64,000 bases of DNA, from the NCBI RefSeq assembly GCF_013149785.1, contig NZ_JABEZU010000005.1, forward strand, positions 298,456 to 362,455, in the 5' to 3' direction. The number at the start of each line of letters is the position of its first letter. Positions within the stretch are counted from its first letter, which is position 1. Positions 8,792 to 17,778 of the stretch are shown in pieces. Made by a program: the position numbers and the translations under genes. Source of the stretch: Isoptericola halotolerans (GTDB lineage Bacteria; Actinomycetota; Actinomycetes; Actinomycetales; Cellulomonadaceae). The notes below the pieces were generated by a model. The model was not told the DNA's origin, did no database searches, and was given only the letters and a program-made list of their open reading frames with translations.

Positions 8792-9457
8792 GTGAGCAGC
8801 GGGACGACCGGCGAGGCGGGGCGCAGGGCGCCGCTCGATCGCGCGCGGGTGGTCGAGACGGCGGTGGCGCTGGCCGATGCGAAGGGCATCGGCGGTGTCA
8901 CGATGCGCGCCGTCGCCGGCGGGCTGGGTGTCGAGGCGATGTCCTTGTACAACCATGTCCGCAACCGGGACGACCTGCTCGACGGCATGGTCGACACGGT
9001 CTTTGCCGAGATCGAGCTCCCGCCGGCGGACAGCGCCTGGCGCGAGGCGATGCGCCGTCGTGCCGACTCGGCTCGGAGGGTGCTCCGTCGCCACCCCTGG
9101 GCCGTCGCGCTGCTCGACTCCCGCAGTCCCGGGGCGGCGACCCTGCGTCACCACGAGGCGGTCCTCGGGGTGCTGCGGACCGGCGGGTTCTCGGTCGAAG
9201 CCGCGGTGCGGGCGTTCTTCGTCGTGGACAGCTACGTCTACGGCGCCGTGCTGCAGGAGGTGGGCCTGCCGTTCGGCGGCCAGGAAGGGCTCGAGCAGGT
9301 CGTCGACGACGTCGCGGACCGGCTGGACGTCGCGAGCCATCCCCGCCTGGTCGAGGTCGCGACCGGGTACGCCAGCCAGCAGGGCTACGACTTCGTCGAG
9401 GCGTTCGATGCCGGGCTCACGCTGATCCTCGGCGCGCTGCACCCGGACGAGGGCTGA
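8792..9457 (+). CDS. TetR/AcrR family transcriptional regulator
   Basis: A 221-residue repressor. The N-terminal helix-turn-helix is clear: VVETAVALADAKGIGGVTMR, then AVAGGLGVEAMSLYNHVRNRDDL, with the usual YNHV recognition-helix end. The C-terminal part is the helical ligand-binding and dimerisation domain, ending near LILGALHPDEG. Translation starts at GTG 8792 after an AAGGGGG ribosome-binding site. It most likely controls itself and the divergent NAD(P)-binding/DUF418 operon through the dyads just upstream. The inducer is unknown. Confidence 0.9.
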   Translation: MSSGTTGEAGRRAPLDRARVVETAVALADAKGIGGVTMRAVAGGLGVEAMSLYNHVRNRDDLLDGMVDTVFAEIELPPADSAWREAMRRRADSARRVLRRHPWAVALLDSRSPGAATLRHHEAVLGVLRTGGFSVEAAVRAFFVVDSYVYGAVLQEVGLPFGGQEGLEQVVDDVADRLDVASHPRLVEVATGYASQQGYDFVEAFDAGLTLILGALHPDEG

Positions 9458-9515
9458 GCGGGGGCCACCAGGTCCCGCTATCCGAGACGATTTCCTCCAC
9501 CCGCAGGCGTCATGG

Positions 9516-9534
9516 TTAGGTAAGGCTAACCAAC
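9516..9534. promoter_or_regulatory. IdeR/DmdR (DtxR-family) iron box
   Basis: TTAGGTAAGGCTAACCAAC matches the actinobacterial iron-box consensus (TTAGGTTAGGCTAACCTAA) at 16 of 19 positions. It lies 16 bases before the start of the siderophore transporter operon. In such promoters Fe(II)-loaded IdeR/DmdR blocks RNA polymerase, so the importer should be made under iron starvation. Confidence 0.88.
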
Positions 9535-9549
9535 TGCACGGAGGTACGG

Positions 9550-10386
9550 GTGAGCGCCCCGAACGAGCCAGGACCCTGGCTGCACGCCGCAGACGTGTCC
9601 ATCACGTACGGCGGCGACGACGTCGTCCGCGAGGCCGAGATCGTCCTGAGCCCCGGGCGTGTGACAGCACTGGTCGGGCCGAACGGTTCGGGCAAGTCCA
9701 CCCTGCTGCGCGGGATCGCCCGGCTGCAGCGGCTCCGGACCGGCACGGTGACACTGCGCGACGGACGCCCTGCCGGGGACCTGGACGCCCGCTCGTTCGC
9801 CCGCGAGGTCGCGATGCTCTCCCAGAGCCGCCCGACGCCGGTCGGGGTCACCGTGCGCGACGCCGTCGAGTTCGGTCGCCACCCGCACCGCTCGCGGTGG
9901 CGTGGGCACGACCCGCAGGGAGCCGAGCGCGTCGAGCATGCCCTGCGGCTGACGCGGCTGACCGACCGCGCCTCCGACATGATCGACGAGCTCTCCGGCG
10001 GGCAGCTCCAGCGGGTGTGGATCGCCAGCGCGCTGGCCCAGGACACGGATGTCCTGCTCCTCGACGAGCCCACGAACCACCTCGACCTGCGGTACCAGGT
10101 GGAGGTGCTCGAGCTGGTCCGCGAGCTGGCGGACGACCACGGCATCGCCGTCGGCGCCGTGCTGCACGACCTGAACCAGGCCGCTGCGCTCGCCGACCGG
10201 GTGGTCGTGCTGAGCCGCGGTCGCGTCGTCGCGGACGGTCCGCCCGCTCGGGCGATGCGCAGCGAGCTTCTCAGCGAGGTCTTCGAGATCGACGTCGTCG
10301 TCGACCACGGGACCGAGGACGACGTGCCCCGAGTGCACGTACCGCGGCAGCTGCTGCGACGACGGGCCGCGACGGCGAACGCCTGA
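9550..10386 (+). CDS. Iron-siderophore ABC transporter, ATP-binding protein
   Basis: A 278-residue ATPase of the FecE/FepC/BtuD type that powers siderophore uptake. Walker A is GPNGSGKST near residue 45, the signature LSGGQLQRVWIASAL near 151, Walker B VLLLDEPTNHLD near 171, and the switch histidine is in VLHDLNQAA. The GTG at 9550 follows GGAGG with five-base spacing. It is the first gene of a three-gene operon with a binding lipoprotein and a fused permease, behind an iron box. The sequence cannot say which siderophore is carried. Confidence 0.93.
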   Translation: MSAPNEPGPWLHAADVSITYGGDDVVREAEIVLSPGRVTALVGPNGSGKSTLLRGIARLQRLRTGTVTLRDGRPAGDLDARSFAREVAMLSQSRPTPVGVTVRDAVEFGRHPHRSRWRGHDPQGAERVEHALRLTRLTDRASDMIDELSGGQLQRVWIASALAQDTDVLLLDEPTNHLDLRYQVEVLELVRELADDHGIAVGAVLHDLNQAAALADRVVVLSRGRVVADGPPARAMRSELLSEVFEIDVVVDHGTEDDVPRVHVPRQLLRRRAATANA

Positions 10387-10414
10387 CCGGTCCCGACCAG
10401 GAGGAGAAGGACGA

Positions 10415-11419
10415 ATGAGAACTGCACGTGCACTGGTGGCCGCGTTGACGGTGGGCCTGACGCTCACCGCCTGCGGGACCACCGACGACCCCGCCGGCAC
10501 CGCGCCCGGGACGGACACCGAGACATCCGCCGCGACCGGACCCGTCACGGTGACCGACGCCCGCGGCGAGGAGGTCGTGCTGCCCGACGGCCCGGCCGAG
10601 CGTGTGGTCGCCCTGGAGTGGAACCAGGCCGAGATGGTGACGACCCTCGGTGTCGACCTGATCGGCATGTCCGACCCTGCGGGCTACGAGAGCTGGGTGG
10701 GAGCGGGCGCACCTCTGCGGACCGACCCCGAGGACGTCGGCGTGCGTCGGGAACCCAGCATCGAGGCCGTCGCAGACCTCGAACCCGACCTGATCATCGG
10801 CGCCTCGGGCTCCGTGCCCGACGAGGCGATGGAGCAGATGGAGCGGATCGCCCCCGTGGTCGTCATGGGCAGCGCCGACGTGTCCGACCCGCTCGGCACG
10901 GTGCGTGACGAGCTCGCCACCGTCGCGACCCTCCTGGGCAAGGAGGCCGAGGCGGAGGCGTTGCTGGACGACCTCGACGAGACCCTCGCCGCCAACGCCG
11001 CGAAGATCGAGGAGGCGGGCCTCGCCGGCACGCCCGTGGTGCTCACCTCGCCGTACGCCGAGGGTGCCAACCTCTCGATCCGCATGCACGGCCCGCGCAC
11101 GGCCGTGCATGCGGTCGCCGACGAGATGGGTCTGACGGCCGCGTGGGAGGACCCGGGCGACGACGCGTTCGGGCTGTCGTACACGGACCTGGAAGGGCTG
11201 ACGGGTCTGCCTGACGACACCCGCTTCCTCTACTGGGGCAACGACGGGGACGAGGAGGACGTCGTCGAGGCCGAGATGGCCGGCAACCCGCTGTGGGAGG
11301 ACCTCGCGTTCGTCGCGGACGGTGAGGTGCACCGCGCCGCGGTCGGCATCTGGGCGTACGGCGGCCCGGCCTCGATGATCGCGTGGAGCGACGACCTCGT
11401 GCAGATCCTGGGGGCCTGA
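10415..11419 (+). CDS. Iron-siderophore ABC transporter, substrate-binding lipoprotein
   Basis: A 334-residue FepB/FecB-type (cluster 8) binding protein. The signal peptide ends in a lipobox with the acylated cysteine at residue 20 (LTLTAC), so it is anchored outside the membrane. The domain begins with VTVTDARGEEVVLPDGPAER, a hallmark of periplasmic iron-siderophore binders, and ends with a lobe containing DDLVQILGA. An AGGAGAAGG ribosome-binding site precedes the ATG. It delivers ferric siderophore to the permease encoded three bases downstream. Confidence 0.93.
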   Translation: MRTARALVAALTVGLTLTACGTTDDPAGTAPGTDTETSAATGPVTVTDARGEEVVLPDGPAERVVALEWNQAEMVTTLGVDLIGMSDPAGYESWVGAGAPLRTDPEDVGVRREPSIEAVADLEPDLIIGASGSVPDEAMEQMERIAPVVVMGSADVSDPLGTVRDELATVATLLGKEAEAEALLDDLDETLAANAAKIEEAGLAGTPVVLTSPYAEGANLSIRMHGPRTAVHAVADEMGLTAAWEDPGDDAFGLSYTDLEGLTGLPDDTRFLYWGNDGDEEDVVEAEMAGNPLWEDLAFVADGEVHRAAVGIWAYGGPASMIAWSDDLVQILGA

Positions 11420-11421
11420 GC

Positions 11422-13542
11422 ATGAGCCACGACGGCGCCACCACCACGCTCGAACGTCCCGTCGCCGGACCGGTCGGCGTGCCGACCCCACCCGACAAGG
11501 TCGGGGGCGGGCGCTGGAAGGCGCCGGCCGCCGTCGGGCTGATCGTGGCGTGGCTGGTGGTCGCCGTCGTGGTGCACCTGACCCAGGGGACGGCCGGACT
11601 GACCGTCCCCGAGCTCTGGCAGGTCGTCACCGGCTCGGGGACGGACCAGGGCGCGCTCGTCGTCGCACAGTCCCGCGTCCCGCGCCTGCTCGCCGCCCTG
11701 GTGGTCGGGGCGGCGCTGGGCGCCGCGGGGGCGGCCATGCAAGGGGTCGCCCGCAACCCGCTCGCCTCCCCGGACACCACCGCGGTGAACGCCGGCGCCT
11801 ACCTGGCACTGACGGTCGTGGCGGTGGCCGGGGTGCCGCTCGGCATCCTGTCCGGGGCCGCGGTGGCGTTCGTGGGCGGCCTGCTCGCCGCGGCCACCGT
11901 GATCGCGATCTCCTCCGGGTCGAGCGTCTCGGCCATCCGGCTGGTCCTCGCCGGGTCGGCCCTGACCCTCGGCATCTCCGCGATCACCTCCGTGCTGCTG
12001 CTGCTCTTCCCGTGGGAGACCCAGGGCATGTTCGCCTGGGGCGCCGGGTCCCTCGCCCAGAACGGCGCGCAGACCGTCACGATGCTGGCGCCCGTGGTGG
12101 TGGTCGGCCTGCTGGTCCTCGTGCTGCTGGGCCGGCGGCTCGACCTGCTCCAGCTCGGCGACGACGCCGCCCGCTCGCTCGGAGTCTCCGTCGGACGCAC
12201 CCGGCTCGGGCTCGTCGCCGTCTCGGTGCTGCTGGCGACGACGGCGGTCAGCGCGGCCGGGCCGATCGGCTTCGTCGGCCTCTGCGCACCCGTGCTGGTG
12301 CGCATGCTGGCCCGCGCCGTGCCTGCGCTGCGCCGGCACCGGGTGCTCGTCCCCGTCAGCGCGCTCGCGGGGGTCGCCCTGGTGCTGTCCGCCGACGTGT
12401 TCGTCCGCGCGGTGTTCGGTGCGGTCTCGGGCGTCACCCTGCCGACGGGTGTGATCACCTCGATCATCGGTGCGGTGTTCCTGGTCGTGCTCGCGCAGCG
12501 CATGCGCAGCGGCCTCACGGGTGACGCGCTCGCCTCGTTGCGCGGCGGGGTGCGGAGCCGCCGGGCGGCGCGCGTCGTGCTGGTCGTCGCCGCGGTCTCG
12601 CTCGTCGGCGCGGTGGTCGCCGGCGTCCTGCTCGGGGACCGCACCGTGCTGCTCGGCGACGTCACCAACTGGCTCCGGGGCCTGGCCTCGGTGCGCGTCG
12701 AGATCATCCTGGAGACGCGGGTGCCCCGGGTGCTGGCGGCGCTGCTCGCCGGGATGGCGCTCGCCCTGGCCGGCGCGCTCGTGCAGGCCGTGACGCGCAA
12801 CCCCCTGGCCGACCCTGGCATCCTCGGGATCTCGGCGTCGGCGGGTCTGGGCGCGGTCGTGACGATCGTGACGTTCTCCACCGTCTCCTTCGCCCAGACG
12901 CTCGCCGGTGCCCTCGTCGGGGCCACGGTGGCGACGTTGGCGATCTTCGCCCTGGGCGCCCGGGGCAGTGCCGACCAGGGTCGGATGGTGCTGGTCGGCG
13001 TCGGGGTGGGTGCGGCGGCGAGCGCCCTGACCACGCTGCTCCTGGTGCGTACCGACCCGTGGAACCAGAACGCTGCGATCACCTGGCTCGGCGGTTCGAC
13101 CTACGGGGCGATGCTCCCTCACCTGGTGCCGCTGCTGGTGGTCCTGCTGGTGGCGGGCGTCGTGCTGGTGCCGCTGCACCGCGACCTCGACCTGCTCCAG
13201 TGGGACGAGACGACGCCGCGGGTCCTGGGGGTCCGGGTGCCGCAGGTGCGCCGCGTCGTCGTGGCGCTGGCCGTGCTGCTGACCGCCGCCGCGACAGCGT
13301 GCGTGGGCGTGATCGCGTTCGTCGGCCTCGTGGCGCCGCACGCCGCCCGCCTGCTCGTGGGCAAGCGCCACGCCGCGATGCTGCCCCTGGCGGTGTTGCT
13401 GGGCGGGCTCCTCGTGGTGTGTGCGGACGTGGTCGGGCGGACGGTGATCGCCCCGGCTCAGATCCCGGCGGGCCTGGTGTCCGCGGTGATCGGCACGCCG
13501 TACTTCGTCTGGTTGCTGTGGCGGATGCGGGCCCGCGCCTGA
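11422..13542 (+). CDS. Fused iron-siderophore ABC permease (two FecCD domains)
   Basis: A 706-residue membrane protein with two consecutive FecCD permease domains, approximately residues 45-370 and 385-700. Both halves carry the family pattern: RVPRLLAALVVGAALGAAGAAMQ with ARNPLASPD in the first, and RVPRVLAALLAGMALALAGAL with TRNPLADPGILG in the second. Both also carry the late motif (I)GFVGL or IAFVGLVAPHAAR. Most systems use two separate permeases; this layout resembles FhuB. ATG 11422 is used because it follows the upstream stop by two bases; the long frame extending upstream overlaps the lipoprotein gene. Confidence 0.93.
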   Translation: MSHDGATTTLERPVAGPVGVPTPPDKVGGGRWKAPAAVGLIVAWLVVAVVVHLTQGTAGLTVPELWQVVTGSGTDQGALVVAQSRVPRLLAALVVGAALGAAGAAMQGVARNPLASPDTTAVNAGAYLALTVVAVAGVPLGILSGAAVAFVGGLLAAATVIAISSGSSVSAIRLVLAGSALTLGISAITSVLLLLFPWETQGMFAWGAGSLAQNGAQTVTMLAPVVVVGLLVLVLLGRRLDLLQLGDDAARSLGVSVGRTRLGLVAVSVLLATTAVSAAGPIGFVGLCAPVLVRMLARAVPALRRHRVLVPVSALAGVALVLSADVFVRAVFGAVSGVTLPTGVITSIIGAVFLVVLAQRMRSGLTGDALASLRGGVRSRRAARVVLVVAAVSLVGAVVAGVLLGDRTVLLGDVTNWLRGLASVRVEIILETRVPRVLAALLAGMALALAGALVQAVTRNPLADPGILGISASAGLGAVVTIVTFSTVSFAQTLAGALVGATVATLAIFALGARGSADQGRMVLVGVGVGAAASALTTLLLVRTDPWNQNAAITWLGGSTYGAMLPHLVPLLVVLLVAGVVLVPLHRDLDLLQWDETTPRVLGVRVPQVRRVVVALAVLLTAAATACVGVIAFVGLVAPHAARLLVGKRHAAMLPLAVLLGGLLVVCADVVGRTVIAPAQIPAGLVSAVIGTPYFVWLLWRMRARA

Positions 13543-13594
13543 CGCCGCCGCAGCAGGCGGGTCTCGTGTCGGTGCCTGCGGGCAGGATGGGCGG

Positions 13595-15427
13595 GTGCAC
13601 CTCGTCCTGGCCGCCCAGCCCGCAGACGCCGCCGTCACGGGCCCCGACCCGGGAAGCGGCAGCGGACCGGTCTGTGCCGTGCGGGTCCTCGACGAGCGCG
13701 CGCGGCAGGGACCGACGCCCGCCGAGGTGGTCACCCGCGACGGGCTCGCGACGCTCGTGCACGAGGCCGAGAGTTCGACGAGCCCGCCGCGGTGGACGTG
13801 GGACGACACCAACCGCTGGTACCCGGCGCTCCTGACGGCGGGGGAGCGGGTCGAGCGCTGCCGTGACCTGCGGCTCGCCCACCGCATCCTGCGCGTCTCG
13901 AGCCTCGCGGCGACCTCGGACCTGGCCACGTCCTCGCCGAGCGGCTGGGACGCCCTGGAGCACTCGCCGGTCGGGGGAGCCGCCGTGGTGGGCGTGCTGC
14001 GCGCTCCCCAGGAGGAGTCGCTGTTCGACCTCGCCGCGGCCCCGCGCGCCGAACGCGAACGGGCCCGCGAGAAAGGGGTGCCGCCGTCGGGCGCAGGTGC
14101 CGACGCCGGCCTGGACCCCGTGGCCGAGCTGGCCGTCCAGGAGGCCGCCGTCACCGGGTCCACCGCACCGGGCCGGCTGCGCCTGCTGCTCGCCGCCGAG
14201 TCCGCCGGGGCGCTCGCCGCGGCCGAGATGCACCACGCCGGGCTGCCGTGGCGCACCGACGTCCACGACGCGGTCCTCACCGAGACGCTCGGACCGCGTC
14301 CGGCGCCCGGCCGCCGCCCCGAGCGGCTCGAGGCGCTCGCGGTCCGCATCCGGGCCGCCCTCGACGCCCCGGACAGCCTCAACCCCGACTCCCACCCGGA
14401 CCTGCTGCGCGCCATGGAGTACGCGGGGGTGGGCGCGCGGAGCCTGCGGAAGTGGGAGCTGGAGAGGATCGACCACCCCGTGGTGGAACCGCTGCTGGAG
14501 TACAAGAGCCTGTACCGCCTCTACACGGCCAACGGGTGGTCCTGGCTGGACCAGTGGGTCCGCGACGGGAGGTTCCGCACCGACTACGTCGTCGGCGGCG
14601 TGGTGACAGGCCGATGGTCTGCCAGCGGCGGTGGGGCGCTGCAGCTGCCCCGCGGGGTGCGCCGTGCCGTCCAGGCCGATCCGGGGTGGGTGCTCGTCGT
14701 CGCCGACGCCGCCCAGCTCGAGCCGCGGGTGCTCGCCGGTCTCGCCGCCGACGAGACCATGGCCGCGGCGGGCGCGGGCGGGGACATGTACGCGGGGATC
14801 GTCGCCACCGGGGCGGTGGAGACGCGGGAGCACGCGAAGGTCGGGATGCTCGGCGCGATGTACGGCGGGACGACCGGCGTCAGCGGGCAGGTGCTGCCCC
14901 GGCTGTCCCGGGCCTTCCCGCGGGCGATGGGGCTCGTGGAGGACGCCGCCCGGACCGGCGAGCGGGGCGGCTCCGTGACGACCTGGCTCGGGCGCACCTC
15001 GCCGCCACCAGGCCAGGCGTGGGACGCGGCGCAGTCCGGGGCGCTCGGCGACGGCGCCCCGGCCGACGCCGCGAGCCTGGCCCGCTCCTCGGCCCGCGCC
15101 TGGGGGCGCTTCACGCGCAACTTCGTGGTGCAGGGCACGGCGGCGGAGTGGGCGCTGTGCTGGATCGCCGCGATCCGCCGACGCCTGTGGCGCCTGCCGA
15201 CCGCCGCACAGCCGAACCACGGGCCCGCCCCGTTCGCGGACCGGGCGCACCTGGTGTTCTTCGTGCACGACGAGGTCGTGGTGCACGCGCCGGCGGCGCT
15301 CGCGGAGGACGTCGCCCGTGAGGTCCGCGAGGCGGCCGAGGAGGCCGGGCGGCTGCTCTTCGGGGACTTCCCCGTGTCGTTCCCGCTCACCGTCGCCACG
15401 GTCGACTCGTACGCCGACGCCAAGTGA
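13595..15427 (+). CDS. Family-A DNA polymerase-like protein (exonuclease/polymerase type)
   Basis: A 610-residue protein related to the Klenow half of DNA polymerase I. It has TGRWSASGGGALQLP, motif A VVADAAQLEPRVLA near residue 370 (catalytic Asp plus the steric-gate Glu), and motif B REHAKVGMLGAMYG near 411. In motif B, Arg, Lys and Tyr are kept but the usual Phe is Leu. Motif C is FFVHDEVVVHA near 558. There is no 5'-nuclease domain, and I cannot find the DEDD exonuclease residues in the N-terminal third. Similar stand-alone proteins are annotated as bifunctional exonuclease/polymerases in actinobacteria. The GTG at 13595 is the start. A repair role is inference. Confidence 0.8.
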   Translation: MHLVLAAQPADAAVTGPDPGSGSGPVCAVRVLDERARQGPTPAEVVTRDGLATLVHEAESSTSPPRWTWDDTNRWYPALLTAGERVERCRDLRLAHRILRVSSLAATSDLATSSPSGWDALEHSPVGGAAVVGVLRAPQEESLFDLAAAPRAERERAREKGVPPSGAGADAGLDPVAELAVQEAAVTGSTAPGRLRLLLAAESAGALAAAEMHHAGLPWRTDVHDAVLTETLGPRPAPGRRPERLEALAVRIRAALDAPDSLNPDSHPDLLRAMEYAGVGARSLRKWELERIDHPVVEPLLEYKSLYRLYTANGWSWLDQWVRDGRFRTDYVVGGVVTGRWSASGGGALQLPRGVRRAVQADPGWVLVVADAAQLEPRVLAGLAADETMAAAGAGGDMYAGIVATGAVETREHAKVGMLGAMYGGTTGVSGQVLPRLSRAFPRAMGLVEDAARTGERGGSVTTWLGRTSPPPGQAWDAAQSGALGDGAPADAASLARSSARAWGRFTRNFVVQGTAAEWALCWIAAIRRRLWRLPTAAQPNHGPAPFADRAHLVFFVHDEVVVHAPAALAEDVAREVREAAEEAGRLLFGDFPVSFPLTVATVDSYADAK

Positions 15428-15446
15428 CGTCGGTATCGTCGGGCGC

Positions 15447-16313
15447 ATGAGCGCACCCACGCTGGCCGACGTCGTCACGGTCCTGGAGGACCTCTACCCG
15501 CCGTCGACGGCCGAGGGCTGGGACGCCGTGGGACTGGTGGCCGGGGACCCGCAGCGCGAGGTGCGCAAGGTGCTGTTCGCCGTCGACCCCGTGGCCGACG
15601 TCGTGGACGAGGCGGTCGAGTGGGGTGCCGACCTGCTGGTGACGCACCACCCGCTGTTCCTCAAGCCGGTCACGTCCGTGGCCGCCACCACCTTCAAGGG
15701 AGCCGTGGTGCACCGTCTCCTGGCGGCCGGGTGCGCGCTGCACGTGGCGCACACCAACGCCGACTCCGCGCCTCGCGGGGTCGCCGACGCCCTGGCGGAC
15801 CTCGTCGGCATCACCGACCGGAGTCCCCTGGTGGCGCGCGTCGACGACGCCGACCGAGGGATCGGGCGTGTCGGCCCTCTCGAACGGCCGACGACGCTGC
15901 GCGAGTTCGCCCACCGGGTCGCCGACGTGCTGCCCGCCACAGCGCAGGGGGTCCGGGTGGCCGGCGACCTCGACGCCGAGATCACCACCGCGGCGGTCGT
16001 CGGCGGGTCGGGGGACTCGCTGTTCGACGCCGTCCGGGCCGCCGCCGTCGACGTCTACGTCACCGCCGACCTGCGGCACCACCCGGCCTCCGAGCTGCGG
16101 GAGCGGGCCGCCTTCGAGGAAGGCGGGGGCGCGACGTCGGACGGCGGCCGACCGTTCCTCGTGGACGTCGCCCACTTCGCCTCCGAGTGGCCCTGGCTGG
16201 CCTACGCCGCCGCCGACCTCGAGGAGCGACTGGGAGACGGTACGGTGACCACCAGAGTCAGCACCCTGGTGACGGACCCCTGGACGACCCGGGTCGCGAG
16301 CACGGGTCGCTGA
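15447..16313 (+). CDS. Nif3-like dinuclear metal centre protein
   Basis: A 288-residue member of the Nif3/DUF34 (YbgI) family, a hexameric protein with two metals per active site. Probable metal ligands are visible in TDLLVTHHPLF-type motif LLVTHHPLFLKPV, in AHTNADSAPRG, and in the C-terminal DVAHFASEWPW. The family is widespread but its reaction is unsettled; some members are linked to GTP cyclohydrolase-like activity. ATG 15447 starts just after the polymerase gene. It leads a conserved trio with the zinc-ribbon and phosphatase genes, the same order as Rv2230c-Rv2228c of M. tuberculosis. Confidence 0.9.
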   Translation: MSAPTLADVVTVLEDLYPPSTAEGWDAVGLVAGDPQREVRKVLFAVDPVADVVDEAVEWGADLLVTHHPLFLKPVTSVAATTFKGAVVHRLLAAGCALHVAHTNADSAPRGVADALADLVGITDRSPLVARVDDADRGIGRVGPLERPTTLREFAHRVADVLPATAQGVRVAGDLDAEITTAAVVGGSGDSLFDAVRAAAVDVYVTADLRHHPASELRERAAFEEGGGATSDGGRPFLVDVAHFASEWPWLAYAAADLEERLGDGTVTTRVSTLVTDPWTTRVASTGR

Positions 16314-16348
16314 CCGTCATCTGAAGAGCTGCACGAGAGGACCCACCC

Positions 16349-17083
16349 ATGGCTACCGCACCCGTCGAGGACCAGCGTCGCCTGCTCGAGGTCCAGGCCC
16401 TCGACACCAGGCTCCAGCAGCTCGCGCACCAGCGCAGGAACCACCCCACGCTGGCGACGCTGGCCGAGCTCGACGAGCGCATGCGGGACCTGCACGGCTC
16501 CCTGGTCGACTCGCGGACCGCCGTCGCGGATCTCGAGCGTGAGGTCACCAAGGCCGAGCGGGACGTGGAGCAGGTCCGCCAGCGCGCGACCCGCGACCAG
16601 CAGAAGCTCGACTCCGGGGCGCTCGGCGCCAAGGACGCGACCGCCGTGCTGAGCGAGCTCGAGTCGCTGGCCCGGCGACAGAACGTGCTGGAGGACGCCG
16701 AGCTGGAACTCATGGAGCGCCTCGAGGCGCACCAGGAGGCGCTGTCGAAGGTCGAGGCCGCGCACGGTGAGCTCGTCGCCGCCCAGGAGAAGGTGACGGC
16801 GGAGCGTGACGCGGCGTTCGCCGAGATCGACGGCGCCGCCCGGCAGGTCACGACCGCGCGGGAGTCCGCGGCCGCAGGCCTCGACGCCGCCCTGGTGACT
16901 CTCTACGACCGGTTGCGCTCGCAGCTCGGCACGGGTGCGGCCGCGCTCAACGGCAACCGCTGCGAGGGGTGCCGTCTCGAGCTGAACCCCGGTGACCTCG
17001 CCGCGGCCAAGAACGCCGCGCCCGAGCAGGTCGTCCGTTGCGAGGAGTGCGGCCGGATCCTCGTGCGGGTCACCGCTGCGTGA
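16349..17083 (+). CDS. Coiled-coil protein with C4-type zinc ribbon
   Basis: A 244-residue protein. Residues 10-180 form a long, charged coiled coil rich in Glu, Ala, Leu and Arg. The C terminus is a zinc ribbon with two cysteine pairs, CEGCRLEL and CEECGRIL, spaced 24 residues apart. This matches the CT398-like family (Rv2229c relatives), thought to act as adaptor or nucleic-acid-associated proteins. The stop shares one base with the ATG of the phosphatase gene (TGATG), showing tight translational coupling. Confidence 0.9.
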   Translation: MATAPVEDQRRLLEVQALDTRLQQLAHQRRNHPTLATLAELDERMRDLHGSLVDSRTAVADLEREVTKAERDVEQVRQRATRDQQKLDSGALGAKDATAVLSELESLARRQNVLEDAELELMERLEAHQEALSKVEAAHGELVAAQEKVTAERDAAFAEIDGAARQVTTARESAAAGLDAALVTLYDRLRSQLGTGAAALNGNRCEGCRLELNPGDLAAAKNAAPEQVVRCEECGRILVRVTAA

Positions 17084-17766
17084 TGCACAGGCCTGCCCCG
17101 GGCGCGCTGGCCCGGTACGACGGCGCGGTCCCGGCGACCGTGGTCCTGGTGCGCCACGGCGTGACGCCGCTGACCGAGGTCGGGGCGCTCTCCGGCGGGG
17201 ACGTGCCCGGTCCGTCGCTCACGACGGCCGGTCAGAGGCAGGCGGCCCAGGCCGCTGACGCCGTGTTCCGCATCGGCAAGGACCTGTGGCCGGACGTGGC
17301 CCGGCCGGACGCACTCGTCGCTTCCCCCACCGTGCGCACCCAGGAGACCGCCACGGCGGTCGGACGACGGATCGGTGCCCGGGTGCGGACCGACGAGCGC
17401 TTCGCCGAGATCCGCTTCGGCGAGTGGGAGGGCCTCGTCCCCGAGCAGGTCCAGGAGCGATGGCCCGGCGACCTGCTGCGCTGGGTGACCGAGGGGACCT
17501 TCGCCCCGCCCGGCGGGGAGTCGTACGCCGACCTCGCGACCCGGGTGCAACCTGCCCTCGACGACGTCGTGGCGGGCGCCGAGGGCAGCACCTCCGTCGT
17601 CGTGGCGCATGCCGCGGTGATCCGGGCCCTGGTGGGACTGGCGCTCGACGCCCCGCCGAGCTCCTGGGGTCGCGTGCGCATCCCGCCGTGCTCCCTGTCG
17701 GTGCTGAGGTTCTGGCCCGACGGAGGCCGCGAGGTCTCTGCCGTCGGGTACCCGGCCGCCGACTGA
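17083..17766 (+). CDS. Histidine phosphatase family protein
   Basis: A 227-residue phosphatase of the histidine (phosphoglycerate-mutase-like) superfamily. The phospho-accepting histidine is in VVLVRHGVTPL near residue 27. EIRFGEWEG supplies the acid residue, and the second histidine is in VVAHAAVIRALVG. In mycobacteria the equivalent protein (Rv2228c) is fused behind an RNase HI domain; here only the phosphatase part exists. The ATG overlaps the upstream stop. Candidate substrates include alpha-ribazole phosphate, but this is not decidable from the sequence. Confidence 0.85.
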   Translation: MHRPAPGALARYDGAVPATVVLVRHGVTPLTEVGALSGGDVPGPSLTTAGQRQAAQAADAVFRIGKDLWPDVARPDALVASPTVRTQETATAVGRRIGARVRTDERFAEIRFGEWEGLVPEQVQERWPGDLLRWVTEGTFAPPGGESYADLATRVQPALDDVVAGAEGSTSVVVAHAAVIRALVGLALDAPPSSWGRVRIPPCSLSVLRFWPDGGREVSAVGYPAAD

Positions 17767-17778
17767 ACCGGGTCGCCG

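Noticed and set aside
11230..14505. A 1091-codon open frame on the minus strand across the siderophore permease and polymerase genes
   Set aside because: It is antisense to two clearly functional genes, has Arg/His/Gly/Asp-rich low-complexity translation and no recognisable domain. Long antisense frames are expected at this GC content.
13595..15427. Polymerase-like gene considered as a prophage marker
   Set aside because: No integrase, capsid, terminase or other phage gene is nearby, and this type of protein is common on actinobacterial chromosomes.
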